Position numbers and translations under genes: made by a program
The notes under the pieces: generated by a model
The model's input: the letters and a program-made list of their open reading frames with translations, nothing else
Told to the model about the DNA's origin: nothing
Database searches by the model: none
Shown here: piece after piece, positions 8,700-18,278 of the stretch
Layout of the letters: the number at the start of each line of letters is the position of its first letter
How positions within the stretch are numbered: the stretch's first letter is position 1
From: Oscillospiraceae bacterium
Lineage (GTDB): Bacteria > Bacillota > Clostridia > Oscillospirales > Oscillospiraceae
Reading direction: 5' to 3'
Length of the DNA stretch: 64,000 nt
NCBI GenBank assembly: GCA_029257695.1
Contig: JARIAU010000062.1
Span: forward strand, 35,041 to 99,040

Positions 8700-9829
8700 C
8701 AGCCCTCAAAATCCTCGGCTCCCACATCACCTGGGGTACCGGTTTCGATCGACTCGCCCACGCTGCGCCCGGCGGCACGGGCAGCCGCCAAAGACTGCCG
8801 ACTCATAAGCTTATAGGCATTCTGCCGGATGTCACTCTCCAATTTCTGGGCATCTTCCGGATGGGTGCGGAAATACTCCTTCGCCGCATCACGGCCCTGA
8901 CCCAGTCGGATTTCACCCATAGAGAACCAAGAGCCGGATTTCTGCACCAAGTCGAGCTTGGTGCCCAGATCCAGCAGCTCACCCAGTTTGGAGATACCTT
9001 CCCCATACATGATGTCAAACTCTGCCTCACGGAACGGGGGCGCCACCTTGTTTTTGACCACCTTCGCACGGGTGCGGTTACCGATCATCTCGCCGTTGGC
9101 CTTCATGGTCTCGATCCGGCGCACATCAATACGGACGCTGGCATAGAACTTCAGCGCACGGCCTCCGGTGGTGGTTTCGGGGTTGCCATACATGACACCA
9201 ATCTTTTCACGCAGCTGGTTAATAAAAATGACAATGCAGTTGGTCTTTGCAATACAGCCGGCCAGCTTTCGAAGGGCCTGGCTCATCAATCGAGCCTGCA
9301 CACCCACGAAGCTGTCGCCCATTTCACCCTCAATTTCCGCACGGGGAACCAGTGCAGCCACCGAGTCCACAACGACCACATCCAGCGCACCGGAGCGCAC
9401 CAGTGCTTCGCAAATTTCCAGTGCCTGCTCGCCGGTATCCGGCTGCGAAATCAGCATGGAATCAATATCCACGCCCAGCGCACGGGCATAATAGGGGTCC
9501 ATGGCGTGTTCAGCATCAATGTAAGCCACTTCACCGCCCAGCTTCTGGGCCTCCGCTACCACATGAAGGGCCAATGTAGTTTTACCGGAAGATTCCGGTC
9601 CATAGATCTCAATGATACGGCCCCGGGGCATACCGCCGATGCCCAGTGCCAGATCCAACGACAACGACCCGGTGGGAATGGCATCCACCACAATTTGGGC
9701 ATTCTCGCCCAATCTCATAATCGAGCCCTTACCAAAATTACGCTCAATCTGTGCGACCGCAGTCTCCAGTGCCTTATGCTTGTCGCTTGCCGGTGCGGCC
9801 GATTCCATTGCAGGCTTTTTTGCTGCCAT
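8699..9829 (-). CDS. recA: Recombinase RecA
   Basis: 376 residues. RecA forms filaments on single-stranded DNA, carries out strand exchange and triggers LexA-type self-cleavage. Walker [10 protein letters not shown] lies near residues 77-85, with [21 protein letters not shown] and the L1/L2 loop [22 protein letters not shown] all present. The start at 9829 (MAAKKPAM) follows a GAAAGGA site; a longer frame to 9865 has none. No clear SOS box of the Firmicutes GAAC-N4-GTTC type was found upstream. Confidence 0.98.
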   Translation of the reverse strand: MAAKKPAMESAAPASDKHKALETAVAQIERNFGKGSIMRLGENAQIVVDAIPTGSLSLDLALGIGGMPRGRIIEIYGPESSGKTTLALHVVAEAQKLGGEVAYIDAEHAMDPYYARALGVDIDSMLISQPDTGEQALEICEALVRSGALDVVVVDSVAALVPRAEIEGEMGDSFVGVQARLMSQALRKLAGCIAKTNCIVIFINQLREKIGVMYGNPETTTGGRALKFYASVRIDVRRIETMKANGEMIGNRTRAKVVKNKVAPPFREAEFDIMYGEGISKLGELLDLGTKLDLVQKSGSWFSMGEIRLGQGRDAAKEYFRTHPEDAQKLESDIRQNAYKLMSRQSLAAARAAGRSVGESIETGTPGDVGAEDFEG

Positions 9830-9891
9830 ATCATTCCATCCTTTCCACGACCTCGGATTGGTCATGCTGCTTTATCTTCATTTCAGTTGTC

Positions 9892-9897
9892 AGTATA
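9892..9897 (-). promoter_or_regulatory. Putative extended -10 promoter of recA
   Basis: TATACT on the minus strand preceded by TGT, an extended -10 form. No good -35 was found at the right distance. A 5-base inverted repeat TGTCC/GGACA lies just upstream, with unknown meaning. Confidence 0.4.
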
Positions 9898-9926
9898 ACA
9901 AACATCATGTCCAATATAACGGACAA

Positions 9927-10784
9927 TCAACAAATTCCTTCCACGGCACGCCAGATATTCTGGGTATCCATGCGGGAATCGATTTCGCTGTAGCCCTGAT
10001 GCGCCAGCAGCTGTTCCACATCGTCTGCCTGATCGTATCCCACTTCAAACAGCAAGGTCCCACCGGGTTTGAGGGCTCGTTTCCATTTTTCGGCAATGCT
10101 GCGGTAGAACATCAGACCATCCTCTCCGCCATCCAACGCCAGCATCGGCTCGAAATCCCGGACTGAACGGTCCAGTCCCGGCAGATCCTCCGAACGAATG
10201 TAAGGCGGATTGGATACAATCAGGTCAAACATCCCATTCATTCCTCGGGGCTCCTGCAAGGCATCCGCCTGAAGACACATTACCTGCCGATTCAACCCAT
10301 TGCGCCGGGTGTTGATTCGGGCCACATGAAGGGCCTGCTCATTGATGTCTGCCAGCACCACTCGTGCTCCGGGGACCTGCGCTGCCACCGCCAGACCGAT
10401 GCATCCGCTTCCCGTGCAAAGATCCAGCACGCGGCAGCCTTCTCCGGCCCGCTGAGCAATCTCAATCGCCCACTCGGCAATCACTTCCGTATCCGCCCGG
10501 GGGATGAGCACATCCCGATTCACATCTAAAGTCAATCCATAGAATTCCCACTCACCGATCAGATACGCCGCCGGCTCGCCGTCCAAACGCCGCTCCACCA
10601 GTTCCTGCAATCGCTCCTCCACACCATCGTTGGCATACAGCTGAGCATCTGCATAAAATTGATTTCTGCTTTTTCCCGCCGCAAAACACAGCAGTTCTCG
10701 TGCCTCCAAACTGGCGCCCTCGATTTCGCTGTGTTTCAGCTGGCGTCGGGCATCCAGATAGAGTTCGTTATATGTTTTTGGCAT
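9927..10784 (-). CDS. prmC: Peptide chain release factor N5-glutamine methyltransferase
   Basis: 285 residues. It methylates the Gln of the GGQ motif in release factors RF1 and RF2 using SAM. A helical N-terminal domain of about 80 residues is followed by a Rossmann methyltransferase domain with DLCTGSGCIGLAVA near residue 121 and the catalytic NPPY at residues 192-195. The ATG at 10784 follows an AAGGCGGA site; a GTG two codons earlier is possible. It is cotranscribed with the DUF1385 gene 37 bases upstream. prfA, often adjacent, is not here. Confidence 0.95.
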   Translation of the reverse strand: MPKTYNELYLDARRQLKHSEIEGASLEARELLCFAAGKSRNQFYADAQLYANDGVEERLQELVERRLDGEPAAYLIGEWEFYGLTLDVNRDVLIPRADTEVIAEWAIEIAQRAGEGCRVLDLCTGSGCIGLAVAAQVPGARVVLADINEQALHVARINTRRNGLNRQVMCLQADALQEPRGMNGMFDLIVSNPPYIRSEDLPGLDRSVRDFEPMLALDGGEDGLMFYRSIAEKWKRALKPGGTLLFEVGYDQADDVEQLLAHQGYSEIDSRMDTQNIWRAVEGIC

Positions 10785-10821
10785 GAACACTTCCGCCTTA
10801 CTCTCTCATTTTTCTCTTAGA

Positions 10822-11793
10822 TCACCAAAGATCTGCTCCACGCTCTTCCGGAAGCACCTGCTTGAGGGACTCGATGCCCACTTCAATCATGGAATCATCC
10901 GGTTCGAAGGTGGTAAAATTCTGCATCCATAAACCGGGTTTCGTTGCCACCCGGGTAAACCAGTTGTCATGTCGCCCCACATAGCGGTTGATTTCATAGG
11001 CAATCCCAACGATCAGCGGAATCAGCAGCAGCTGGAGCAAAATCCGCACCAAAGTGTTGGGCGGCGTAACAAAGGTAAACAGCACACTGTAACACAGAAT
11101 GGCCAAAACAATGACCACAAACATAAAACTGGTGCCGCACCGTGGATGGTGACGGGGCATCTTACGCACATTTTCCACCGTCAGTTCCAAACCACGCTCA
11201 TAACAGAAAATGGTTTTATGCTCGGCTCCGTGGTAAGAGAACACCCGACGAATATCCTTCATCCGAGAAATCATCACCAGATAGACCAGAAAAATCCCCA
11301 CTCGGATGATACCCTCCAACAAGTTATAGGCCAGCACATTCATGGGCACTACCAAATTCAACAGTCCCACCAGTACTGTTGGCAACAGAAAAAACAGTCC
11401 CACAGAAAACGCCACTGCGGTCACCGTGGCAATCCCCACCAGCAGGCTGTCCAGCGTCTTACTGGACACATGTTTTTCCAGCCACCGTTCCAACTTGGAT
11501 GGTTCTCCCGCCTCCTCCGGATAGAAGTCTGCGGAATACATCAGAGCTTTCACACCTTCGATCATGGTGCCCAAAAAAGCAAACGCCCCCCGAATCAGCG
11601 GAATCCCGAGAATCGGATAATGTTCCTTCGTCAGTTTCAGCTCCTCCGTTTTCACCACCAGAGTACCATCCTGATCCCGAACCACTACGGACTGCTTCTC
11701 CGGCCCTCGCATATAAATACCTTCGATTAGAGCCTGCCCACCGATGGTGGTGCGAAAGCCGGACTGCTGTTCTTCCGAAATTTGCTTGGACAT
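10822..11793 (-). CDS. DUF1385 (YqhQ-type) membrane protein
   Basis: 323 residues. The family signature GGQALIEGIYMRGP is near residue 17, and YHGAEHKTIFCYERG with MPRHHPRCGTSFMF follows in the middle. About four to five membrane segments lie between residues 80 and 250. The function is unknown. The family is widespread in Bacillota and sits near prmC and prfA, as here. The His/Glu/Cys-rich middle could bind metal (inference). Start 11793 chosen for the GAAAGGA site just upstream. Confidence 0.9.
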   Translation of the reverse strand: MSKQISEEQQSGFRTTIGGQALIEGIYMRGPEKQSVVVRDQDGTLVVKTEELKLTKEHYPILGIPLIRGAFAFLGTMIEGVKALMYSADFYPEEAGEPSKLERWLEKHVSSKTLDSLLVGIATVTAVAFSVGLFFLLPTVLVGLLNLVVPMNVLAYNLLEGIIRVGIFLVYLVMISRMKDIRRVFSYHGAEHKTIFCYERGLELTVENVRKMPRHHPRCGTSFMFVVIVLAILCYSVLFTFVTPPNTLVRILLQLLLIPLIVGIAYEINRYVGRHDNWFTRVATKPGLWMQNFTTFEPDDSMIEVGIESLKQVLPEERGADLW

Positions 11794-11832
11794 ATGGGTT
11801 TCCTTTCTCATTGAATCTTGCTTCAGTTTATC

Positions 11833-11869
11833 AAACACTTGTTCTATTTTCAAGTGTTTTCTTTGTCAA
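11833..11869 (-). promoter_or_regulatory. Putative promoter and 9-base inverted repeat before the DUF1385 gene
   Basis: On the minus strand TTGACA (11864-11869), 17 bases, then TAGAAC (11841-11846). An inverted repeat AAACACTTG (11833-11841)/CAAGTGTTT (11851-11859) overlaps the -10. It might be an operator or a weak terminator of the kinase gene that ends at 11866; there is no clean T run. Confidence 0.4.
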
Positions 11870-13506
11870 TCTTCCCGTGTCTCTTTTGGAACTTCGGTCG
11901 TCTCCTCGACCCGCTCCTCCGAGTCCTCGGCAGGGGTCGTCTGCTCCACAGCAGGAGCTTCCGTTTCCTCCGGCAAAGGAGCTGCCAGCGTCACCGCTGC
12001 CGGTGTCGGTGCCGGAGCAGGAGTTGCCGTACTCTTGGGCAGCAGGATGGTCACCACGCAGCCTGTACCATCCGTGGCGTTGGTGATATCCAACCGACCA
12101 CCATGGCGCTGAATGATCTCATCACAGACTGCCAACCCAATTCCGTTGCCTCTGGCCTTGGAAGAGCCTTTATAGAACTTTTCCTTAATATGGGGAAGAT
12201 CTTTTTCCGGAACACCCGGACCATAATCCCGGATGACAATGGCCACATAGCCTTCTTCTTCACCAATGGTGGTGTCGATTCGTTTTCCAGCTCCGCCATG
12301 CTTGGCTGCATTGTCCAACAGATTGGAGAACACCTGGCGCAGCCGCTCCGGATCACCCGGCAACGGCGCAAAATCCCGCTCCGGTTCCTGATAATTCAGC
12401 GTGATGTCCTCTTTGCGGTAAAACTCCCGGTATGTATACACCGCATCCTCAAACTCTGCCTGAATGTCGATCATTTCCACATTCAGATTAAATCGGCCGT
12501 CTTCAATGCGGGAAAATTCCAACAACTCCTCCACCATTTTGGTCAAACGGTGGGACTCACTCACAATAATATTCAGGCCCTTTCGGAAGTCCTGTGCATT
12601 GTCCAACTTGCCGGAAATCAGCGTTTCACCCCAGCCATTGATGGCCGTCAGTGGTGTGCGCAGCTCATGGGACACAGAGGAAATGAATTCCCGCTTCATC
12701 TGTTCATTCTGACGGATGCGAGTGGACATATCGTTGATGGCATCCAACAGGTCTCCGATCTCATCGTCATATTCTTTCTCCAGTTGAATCCCGTAATACC
12801 CCGATGCAATGCGTTTTGCGGTTTCCGTAATGCCCGCCATCGGCTCAATAATCGAGCGGACAAAAAGCATATTGATCACATAGGTCATCAGAATCACAAA
12901 CAGCGCTCCGGTCAGCACCAAGGTGATAAGAAAGCCCAGCTGGTGATCCATCGGCCCCAAACTGGTGACCAAACGCATAATGGCTTTGATTTCTCCATTG
13001 AAGGTGATCGGCGCAGACACGGTCATAATATGCTCACCGGTGGCAGGATCCTTGCCTGTCCACGGCGCCATCTGGCCAGTGGCCAAAACTTGCATAATGT
13101 CCGGAGTACCGGGTTTGCTGCCCGCCATCAGCCCAAAAGAGGATAACTGAACACTGGGCTGCTCCTCCACGGACAAAAACTGCAATTCCAGCTGATCTTT
13201 TTCATCAAAGTCCCGAATATACGAGCGGGCCATCCATTCAAATTCCTGTTCCGATGTGGCGTAACTGGTAAAAAAGTCGCTCACCGTCTGGGCCTTGGTT
13301 TCCAGACCGGACAACATGGAGGCATGGTAATAATTGACCACACCCAATATCACGGCAATTGCCATTCCAAGCATGATGACCATGACCGCCATGAAGCTGT
13401 TTCGCATCCAGCGGTTACGGATCCCCCGCACACGCAACCGATGGCCCAAGTGCTTCAGATGTACTTTTTCCTTCTGCTCCAGTTCCGGCTTCTCCTGTTC
13501 CGGCAT
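11866..13506 (-). CDS. Sensor histidine kinase with Pro/Ala/Glu-rich tail
   Basis: 546 residues. Two membrane helices (about residues 38-60 and 165-190) enclose an extracellular sensor region of about 110 residues. A HAMP domain follows, then HisKA with the phospho-acceptor in SSVSHELRTPLTAINGWGET and a HATPase_c domain (NLLDNAAKHGG, DYGPGVPEKDL, GNGIGLAVC). The last 70 residues are rich in Ala, Pro, Thr and Glu with no known domain and are probably disordered. The start at 13506 has GAGAGGTGAG upstream. It is the third gene of the lipoprotein/regulator/kinase operon and should phosphorylate the adjacent regulator. Confidence 0.93.
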   Translation of the reverse strand: MPEQEKPELEQKEKVHLKHLGHRLRVRGIRNRWMRNSFMAVMVIMLGMAIAVILGVVNYYHASMLSGLETKAQTVSDFFTSYATSEQEFEWMARSYIRDFDEKDQLELQFLSVEEQPSVQLSSFGLMAGSKPGTPDIMQVLATGQMAPWTGKDPATGEHIMTVSAPITFNGEIKAIMRLVTSLGPMDHQLGFLITLVLTGALFVILMTYVINMLFVRSIIEPMAGITETAKRIASGYYGIQLEKEYDDEIGDLLDAINDMSTRIRQNEQMKREFISSVSHELRTPLTAINGWGETLISGKLDNAQDFRKGLNIIVSESHRLTKMVEELLEFSRIEDGRFNLNVEMIDIQAEFEDAVYTYREFYRKEDITLNYQEPERDFAPLPGDPERLRQVFSNLLDNAAKHGGAGKRIDTTIGEEEGYVAIVIRDYGPGVPEKDLPHIKEKFYKGSSKARGNGIGLAVCDEIIQRHGGRLDITNATDGTGCVVTILLPKSTATPAPAPTPAAVTLAAPLPEETEAPAVEQTTPAEDSEERVEETTEVPKETRED

Positions 13507-13546
13507 GGCGCTCACCTCTCTGTTCGTTCGTGCTGCTCCGCTTCCA

Positions 13547-14233
13547 TCAGAAGCCCCACTTGTATCCATATCCCCAGACCGTAGTGATATAGGTGGGGCT
13601 GGTGGGGTCATCCTCCACCTTGATCCGGAGGCGGCGGATATTCACATCCACGATTTTCACTTCTCCGTAATAATCCCGACCCCAGACCGACTCCAGAATC
13701 TCATCTCGGGACAGTGCCTTTCCGGGATTGTCCATAAACAGCTTCATGACACTGTACTCCACCTGCGTCAGCTTGATCCGCACTCCATTCTTCTCCAAGG
13801 TCCGATTGCGGGTGTTCAGCAGGAAAGGCGGCTGCGAAATTTCCCCATTATCTGCCGACGCATCGCCGCCGGCACGACGGTAAAGCGCATCCACACGAGC
13901 CGTCAGTTCTGCCGGAGAGAACGGCTTGGTCACATAGTCATCCGCACCGGTCATCAATCCGGTAACTTTATCCATTTCCTGCGACCGAGCCGTCAACATA
14001 ATAATGCCGATTTTGGCATCGGTGCCCCGAATCCGGCGGCACACTTCAAATCCATCAATGCCGGGCAGCATCACATCCAGCAATGCCACCTTCACATCCG
14101 GATTGCGTTTGAGCTTTTCCAGCGCTTCTTCTCCGCTGGCTGCCTCGATCGTATCGTAACCGGCACGCTTCAGGTTAATGACCACAAAGCTGCGGATATT
14201 ATCCTCATCTTCCAGGACCAGAACTTTCTTCAT
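13547..14233 (-). CDS. OmpR-family response regulator
   Basis: 228 residues. The receiver domain has the phosphorylation site Asp53 (VALLDVMLPGIDG) and the conserved Lys in YVTKPFSPAELTARV. The C-terminal winged helix (SVWGRDYYGEVKIVDVNIRRLRIKVE) binds DNA. It lies 22 bases after the lipoprotein gene and 40 bases before the kinase gene, so it is their operon partner. Its targets are unknown; it resembles WalR/PhoP-type regulators in general layout only. Confidence 0.95.
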   Translation of the reverse strand: MKKVLVLEDEDNIRSFVVINLKRAGYDTIEAASGEEALEKLKRNPDVKVALLDVMLPGIDGFEVCRRIRGTDAKIGIIMLTARSQEMDKVTGLMTGADDYVTKPFSPAELTARVDALYRRAGGDASADNGEISQPPFLLNTRNRTLEKNGVRIKLTQVEYSVMKLFMDNPGKALSRDEILESVWGRDYYGEVKIVDVNIRRLRIKVEDDPTSPTYITTVWGYGYKWGF

Positions 14234-14255
14234 GATGTTGTCCTCCTTTATTCAC

Positions 14256-15587
14256 TCAATCATTTGACCAATCGTTCATAATCAGATAGAACCGGGCCTG
14301 CACATCAAATTCGGTCAGCCCAATCGCATCCTCGTCCAACAGCAGTTCTGCCGAGTAGGTCGCCTCTGCATCCTCGGCCAGCAGGAACCGTGCACCCATC
14401 TCTGCTCGGCTTTCCCGATTGTCACCGGTGTTTTTATGGATGGCTAGGAACGGGATCTCCTCCCCGGTTTCCTCATCCAAATGACAGAAGGTCATGCTTC
14501 GCTCCACCGTAGAACCAGTGTTTGCCTCTTCCCGAAGCACCGTCAGGCTCTGGATCCACTCATCCGGTAAAACGAAGTACCACCCGTCAGCCGTGTTGTG
14601 GATGGTGTAACAAGCCGTCCGTTTCTTTCCATCCAGATCATACTGCACCCAGTCCATGGCATTGTTTCCGGATGTCAGCGGCCGTGGAATCGGAATCTCC
14701 ATCGCCAAATCATCATTGATGTCCTTGATGTCCGGCTGGACCAGATGGCTGGTGTCGCTATCCCCTACCACTGGGTCCAGTGTGATATTGGTCAGGATGC
14801 CTTCCCGCAGGGCCAGAATATCACAAATCAGATAAATGTGATTTTCTCTCCGGAATCCGTTCACATAGAGGGCCGGATCACCGCCCTGCAGGTAGCCATA
14901 GGTGACACTGTCCAGTGCCTCTACCGAAGCGGACATAGGAACCGAGTTGACCTCCATCATGGTGCCTTCGCTCCAATCATAGTAGGTCGCCACATTGCCG
15001 CCATCTTCCGGATTGTTCATCTGAATGGAGATGATTTCTTCCTGTCCGTCCTGGTCCAGATCCGTGACAGAATATCGGGTATAACTGGATGTGGTCATCA
15101 GCTGGGTCAGATTCCCGTTTTCCAGCGAATACGCAGACAAGGCATATACTGTACCGGAAATACGCCAACCCACCACCAACTCCTTAGTCGGTGTATCGTT
15201 CAGCTGACAGTACACCACCGAATTGATGGCATCGCCGTCACTTTCAATCTGTCCAGCCAGCTCATAACCGTTTTCGGCGTCACCACGGAAAATGCAGATT
15301 TTCAGCGGATGATCTTTTGCACCGCTCTCACGAAAAAAAGCCACCGCTTCGTCCACTCCGTCGCCATCCAGATCCTCCAGCTGCACAGACTGGGTGTTGT
15401 TGCCGGACAGCGGAGCGGCATACTCGTACCCGCTCTTCAGCAGTGCATCCAGGTTCCCCTGCAAGCTTTCATACTGCGGGGTAGGTTTCGGCAGCTGATA
15501 CAGCTCATCCGGAGATTTCAGACCACATCCGGTCAGCACCACCAACAGCATCGCCGCCAGCATTAAAAATCTCACTTTTTTCTTCAT
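14256..15587 (-). CDS. Lipoprotein with VCBS/FG-GAP-like repeats, two-component-associated
   Basis: 443 residues with a signal peptide and lipobox (VVLTGCG near residue 19). It has Asp-rich calcium-loop-like segments such as LEDLDGDGVDEAVAF, VTDLDQDGQEEIIS and IKDINDDLAMEI, which are typical of FG-GAP/VCBS beta-propeller repeats. It should sit outside the membrane. The start at 15587 follows AGGGAGGC. It opens the operon with a response regulator and kinase, so a signal-sensing or signal-modulating role is likely but unproven. No enzymatic motif was found. Confidence 0.8.
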   Translation of the reverse strand: MKKKVRFLMLAAMLLVVLTGCGLKSPDELYQLPKPTPQYESLQGNLDALLKSGYEYAAPLSGNNTQSVQLEDLDGDGVDEAVAFFRESGAKDHPLKICIFRGDAENGYELAGQIESDGDAINSVVYCQLNDTPTKELVVGWRISGTVYALSAYSLENGNLTQLMTTSSYTRYSVTDLDQDGQEEIISIQMNNPEDGGNVATYYDWSEGTMMEVNSVPMSASVEALDSVTYGYLQGGDPALYVNGFRRENHIYLICDILALREGILTNITLDPVVGDSDTSHLVQPDIKDINDDLAMEIPIPRPLTSGNNAMDWVQYDLDGKKRTACYTIHNTADGWYFVLPDEWIQSLTVLREEANTGSTVERSMTFCHLDEETGEEIPFLAIHKNTGDNRESRAEMGARFLLAEDAEATYSAELLLDEDAIGLTEFDVQARFYLIMNDWSND

Positions 15588-15768
15588 GCGGTCTGCCTCC
15601 CTGAGCATAAAATTCCAGAAAACATTATATCACATACATTGGAAGATAGATAGTGCTTTTTCTTGTATTCCATCGGTTTTCCTGCCGTTTTTTGCGTCTT
15701 TCCTTACGCATCTGTCACGCAGACACGACCTCTTCGCAGAAAGTTTTTGATCTTCACAGATTTTCCTC

Positions 15769-15797
15769 TTGCCAATTCCAAAATTATCTTGTATAAT
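15769..15797 (+). promoter_or_regulatory. Promoter of tRNA-Leu
   Basis: TTGCCA (15769-15774), a 17-base spacer and the consensus TATAAT (15792-15797), 16 bases before the tRNA. Confidence 0.8.
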
Positions 15798-15812
15798 AAA
15801 CTTGCTTTCCAT

Positions 15813-15899
15813 GCCGGTGTGATGGAATTGGTAGACGTAGTGGACTCAAAATCCACCGCCAGCGATGGCGTACCGGTTCGACTCCGGTCACCGGCACCA
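15813..15899 (+). tRNA. tRNA-Leu (CAA)
   Basis: A class II tRNA with a long variable arm. The acceptor stem GCCGGTG pairs with CACCGGC. The anticodon loop CTCAAAA gives anticodon CAA at 15847-15849, which reads UUG. The T arm is GGTTCGACTCC, and CCA is encoded at 15897-15899. It has its own promoter and terminator. Confidence 0.96.
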
Positions 15900-15903
15900 A
15901 AGC

Positions 15904-15937
15904 AATCCCCTCGGGTTGTAAACCCGAGGGGATTTTT
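15904..15937 (+). terminator. Intrinsic terminator of tRNA-Leu
   Basis: A 14-base stem (15904-15917 with 15921-15934) with a three-base loop, followed by TTT. Confidence 0.85.
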
Positions 15938-15952
15938 GTATTTCTGTAGGAA

Positions 15953-15990
15953 CACCCCCGTTTGCCTGTAACCACAGACAAACGGGGGTG
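15953..15990 (-). terminator. Hairpin at the end of the YitT gene
   Basis: A 12-base stem (CACCCCCGTTTG at 15953-15964 with 15979-15990) immediately downstream of the minus-strand YitT gene. It has no strong T run, so termination is probable rather than certain. Confidence 0.5.
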
Positions 15991-15996
15991 CACGCT

Positions 15997-16860
15997 TCAA
16001 AGCGAATCTTGGGAATACCGGGCAAAGCCGTCTCCCAGAACTTGATGACTCTCCTGCAGGATGATAAAGGCATTTGGATCGATCTTAACCACCAGCTCCT
16101 TCAAATCCGCTACCTGCTGGCGTTTAATGGCCGTCAGAATCACTTTGGTATCTTTCCCACTGTACGAGCCTTGCCCGTAGAGATATGTGACACCCCGATA
16201 CAGTTTACTTCCAATGACCTGTGCCACCTCATCGTATTTTGAGGTGACGATCAGCGCCACCTTGGAGTAATCAAAGTGGTACACCACCGCATCCATCAAC
16301 TGAGAGCAGCAGAACAGCGTGATGCCACAATACAGCAGGGTTGCGGCATTGCGGAAGGTAACTGCAGTCAGCAGAATAATCATACCGTCCAACACCATAA
16401 AAATCTTGCCCAGCGGGACATGGCGGAAATGCTGCTTGAGCAGCCGCACCGCAATATCAGCTCCACCGGTGGAGGCCCCGGACAAAAACACCAGTCCGCT
16501 GCCCAGGCCACAGAGCAATCCTCCATACAGCGCCCCCAGCATAGGATCGGTCACAAAATCCGGCAGCAGTTCAAAGAGCTCCACAAACACGGACAACGCC
16601 ACCGACCCAATGAGCGATCCCACAAAAAACTTCCGACCGATTTTCTTCCAACCGATCAGAAATAACGGGATGTTTGCAAGCAGTGTGACCCAACCGACGC
16701 TGCCAAATCCGGTCAATTCAACCACGATCATCGCAAGGCCGCTCAAGCCGCCGGCGTTCAAGTCATTGGGCACTAAAAACAGATCAAATCCCAAAGCGAA
16801 AATCGCACAGCCACATATGATTTTGGTGACCCAAATCACGACTTTCCCTGTTTTTTTCAC
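15997..16860 (-). CDS. YitT family membrane protein (DUF161/DUF2179)
   Basis: 287 residues. Five to six membrane helices occupy the first 200 residues, with family features GCAIFALGFDLFLVPNDLNAGG and GASTGGADIAVRLL. A cytoplasmic DUF2179 domain (VALIVTSKYDEVAQVIGSKL and VILTAIKRQQVADLKELV) ends the protein. The molecular function is unknown. The GTG at 16860 is chosen because AAAGGGA lies about seven bases upstream; the longer frame to 16929 lacks a site. Confidence 0.9.
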   Translation of the reverse strand: MKKTGKVVIWVTKIICGCAIFALGFDLFLVPNDLNAGGLSGLAMIVVELTGFGSVGWVTLLANIPLFLIGWKKIGRKFFVGSLIGSVALSVFVELFELLPDFVTDPMLGALYGGLLCGLGSGLVFLSGASTGGADIAVRLLKQHFRHVPLGKIFMVLDGMIILLTAVTFRNAATLLYCGITLFCCSQLMDAVVYHFDYSKVALIVTSKYDEVAQVIGSKLYRGVTYLYGQGSYSGKDTKVILTAIKRQQVADLKELVVKIDPNAFIILQESHQVLGDGFARYSQDSL

Positions 16861-16966
16861 GCTACCATCCCTTTCGTCGTTTTTTGCACAGTCTTTCCAT
16901 TGCAGGCACTGCACCTTCCCTGTACACAACTACAAAATCCTACGCCGTTCCATCCGGTGTGGTGCG

Positions 16967-17344
16967 TTATCCTGCCAATCGCTTCCGCCGAGTCCACCAA
17001 CACCAGAGGTGACCTCCCAGCACACCAACCACCCCGGGTATCAAGGTCAGAAGCAAAAGGACCGGCTCCCAAATCTGAAATACCGCAATGGGCAATGTCC
17101 AATAAAACAGCGCATACAGCACCGGGGTCACCCACTTGAACCATCCGGTTCCGCAAGCAACCCAAGCACACCCTGCCAGCGCGGCCAGCGGCTGCACCAA
17201 GTAAAAGGAAAGCAGGCTATAGCCCATCATATCACTCGGAGAGAGAACACGGCTCATCCCGTACAGCACCACCCAAATCACTGCCACCGGCGGCAGGGTC
17301 AGCATCCATCGCTGCTGAGATGTTTGCTTCGATTGATGTTTCAT
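16967..17344 (-). CDS. Small membrane protein of unknown function
   Basis: 125 residues with about four hydrophobic segments (LPPVAVIWVVLYGMSRVL, YLVQPLAALAGCAWVACG, WVTPVLYALFYWTLPIAVF, VLLLLTLIPGVVGVLGGHLW) and a positively charged end (RRKRLAG). No family is recognised. A strong AAGGAGGAA ribosome site six bases before the ATG supports a real gene. It precedes the YitT gene by about 106 bases on the same strand. Confidence 0.7.
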   Translation of the reverse strand: MKHQSKQTSQQRWMLTLPPVAVIWVVLYGMSRVLSPSDMMGYSLLSFYLVQPLAALAGCAWVACGTGWFKWVTPVLYALFYWTLPIAVFQIWEPVLLLLTLIPGVVGVLGGHLWCWWTRRKRLAG

Positions 17345-17477
17345 TCTGCTTCCTCCTTAGATTCCAAGTTCCACACGGCAGAAGTTCCATTCTGTTCCAG
17401 TTTATAGTGTTATTATACTCGCTTTTTTCAGTCGCTTCAATCTCTACTTTCCTTTGTTCTGTCTCCTTCTCCAGCCG

Positions 17478-17518
17478 AAAAAAGGCCCACGCACTTCTCT
17501 GGGTGCGTGGGCCTTTTT
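17478..17518. terminator. Bidirectional terminator after the first peptide-type ABC operon
   Basis: A perfect stem of about 16 bases (AAAAAGGCCCACGCAC with its complement at 17503-17518) has A residues on one side and T residues on the other. Confidence 0.85.
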
Positions 17519-17529
17519 CATTGATTTGT

Positions 17530-18264
17530 TTACTCTGCCGCTGCCAAAAGCTGGCGGGTATAGGGATGCTGCGGATGATCGAACAATTCCTCTACATCAT
17601 TTTGTTCCACGATCACACCATTCTTCATCACCATCACTCGATGGCACAACTGATACACCACATTCAGATCATGACTGATCAACAGATAGCTCAAGCCAAA
17701 ATCCCTCTGCAGCTGCACCAAAAGCTCCAAGATCTGGGCCTGAATGGTCACATCCAAGGCACTGACCGGTTCGTCGGCAATCACCAATCCCGGCCGAGCA
17801 ATCACCGCACAGGCGATGCTCACCCGCTGCCGCTGTCCTCCGGACAGCTCGTGCGGTTTGCGCTTGGCGTATTCCGCTCCCAGTCCGATGCGGTCCAGCA
17901 TATCCAGCACTGCCATTTTTCGTTCACTGCGATTCAGTTTCCCCTGCATCCGGAGGGGCTCTTCCAAGATCCAGCCAATGGTCCTGGCCGGATTCAGGCT
18001 GCTGTACGGGTCCTGAAACACCATTTGAGGGCGCTCGGTATAGTGGTGAATTTCCCCCTGATAGTCCCGATTCAACCCCAGCAGAGTACGGCAAAGGGTG
18101 GTTTTTCCGCTGCCCGACTCTCCCACCAGCCCCACGATCTCTCCCCGACCAATCTGAAAACTCACATCGTGAAGCACCTGACGGCGGTGCGCCTTGCGTG
18201 GAACCCCTGCCATCTCATCGGTATAAAACGAGTTCAGTCCCCGCACTTCTAAAACCGGTTCCAC
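17530..18264 (-). CDS. Peptide-type ABC transporter ATP-binding protein (DppF/OppF-like, short form)
   Basis: 244 residues. It has Walker [17 protein letters not shown], signature [12 protein letters not shown], Walker [13 protein letters not shown] and the H-loop ISHDLNVV. It hydrolyses ATP to drive import through the two permeases upstream. The C-terminal oligo_HPY extension usual for OppF and DppF is missing, as in its partner. Last gene of a five-gene operon with the order binding protein, permease, permease, ATPase, ATPase, 14 bases after its partner. Confidence 0.9.
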   Translation of the reverse strand: MEPVLEVRGLNSFYTDEMAGVPRKAHRRQVLHDVSFQIGRGEIVGLVGESGSGKTTLCRTLLGLNRDYQGEIHHYTERPQMVFQDPYSSLNPARTIGWILEEPLRMQGKLNRSERKMAVLDMLDRIGLGAEYAKRKPHELSGGQRQRVSIACAVIARPGLVIADEPVSALDVTIQAQILELLVQLQRDFGLSYLLISHDLNVVYQLCHRVMVMKNGVIVEQNDVEELFDHPQHPYTRQLLAAAE

Positions 18265-18278
18265 TTAGCTCCCTCCCC

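Noticed and set aside
9829-9926. SOS box upstream of recA
   Set aside because: No GAAC-N4-GTTC-type match was found; only a short TGTCC/GGACA repeat is present.
15704-16000. Minus-strand open frames with a DRSRTGTPSLAVDFEST string
   Set aside because: These are the antisense of tRNA-Leu and its terminator, a common artefact.
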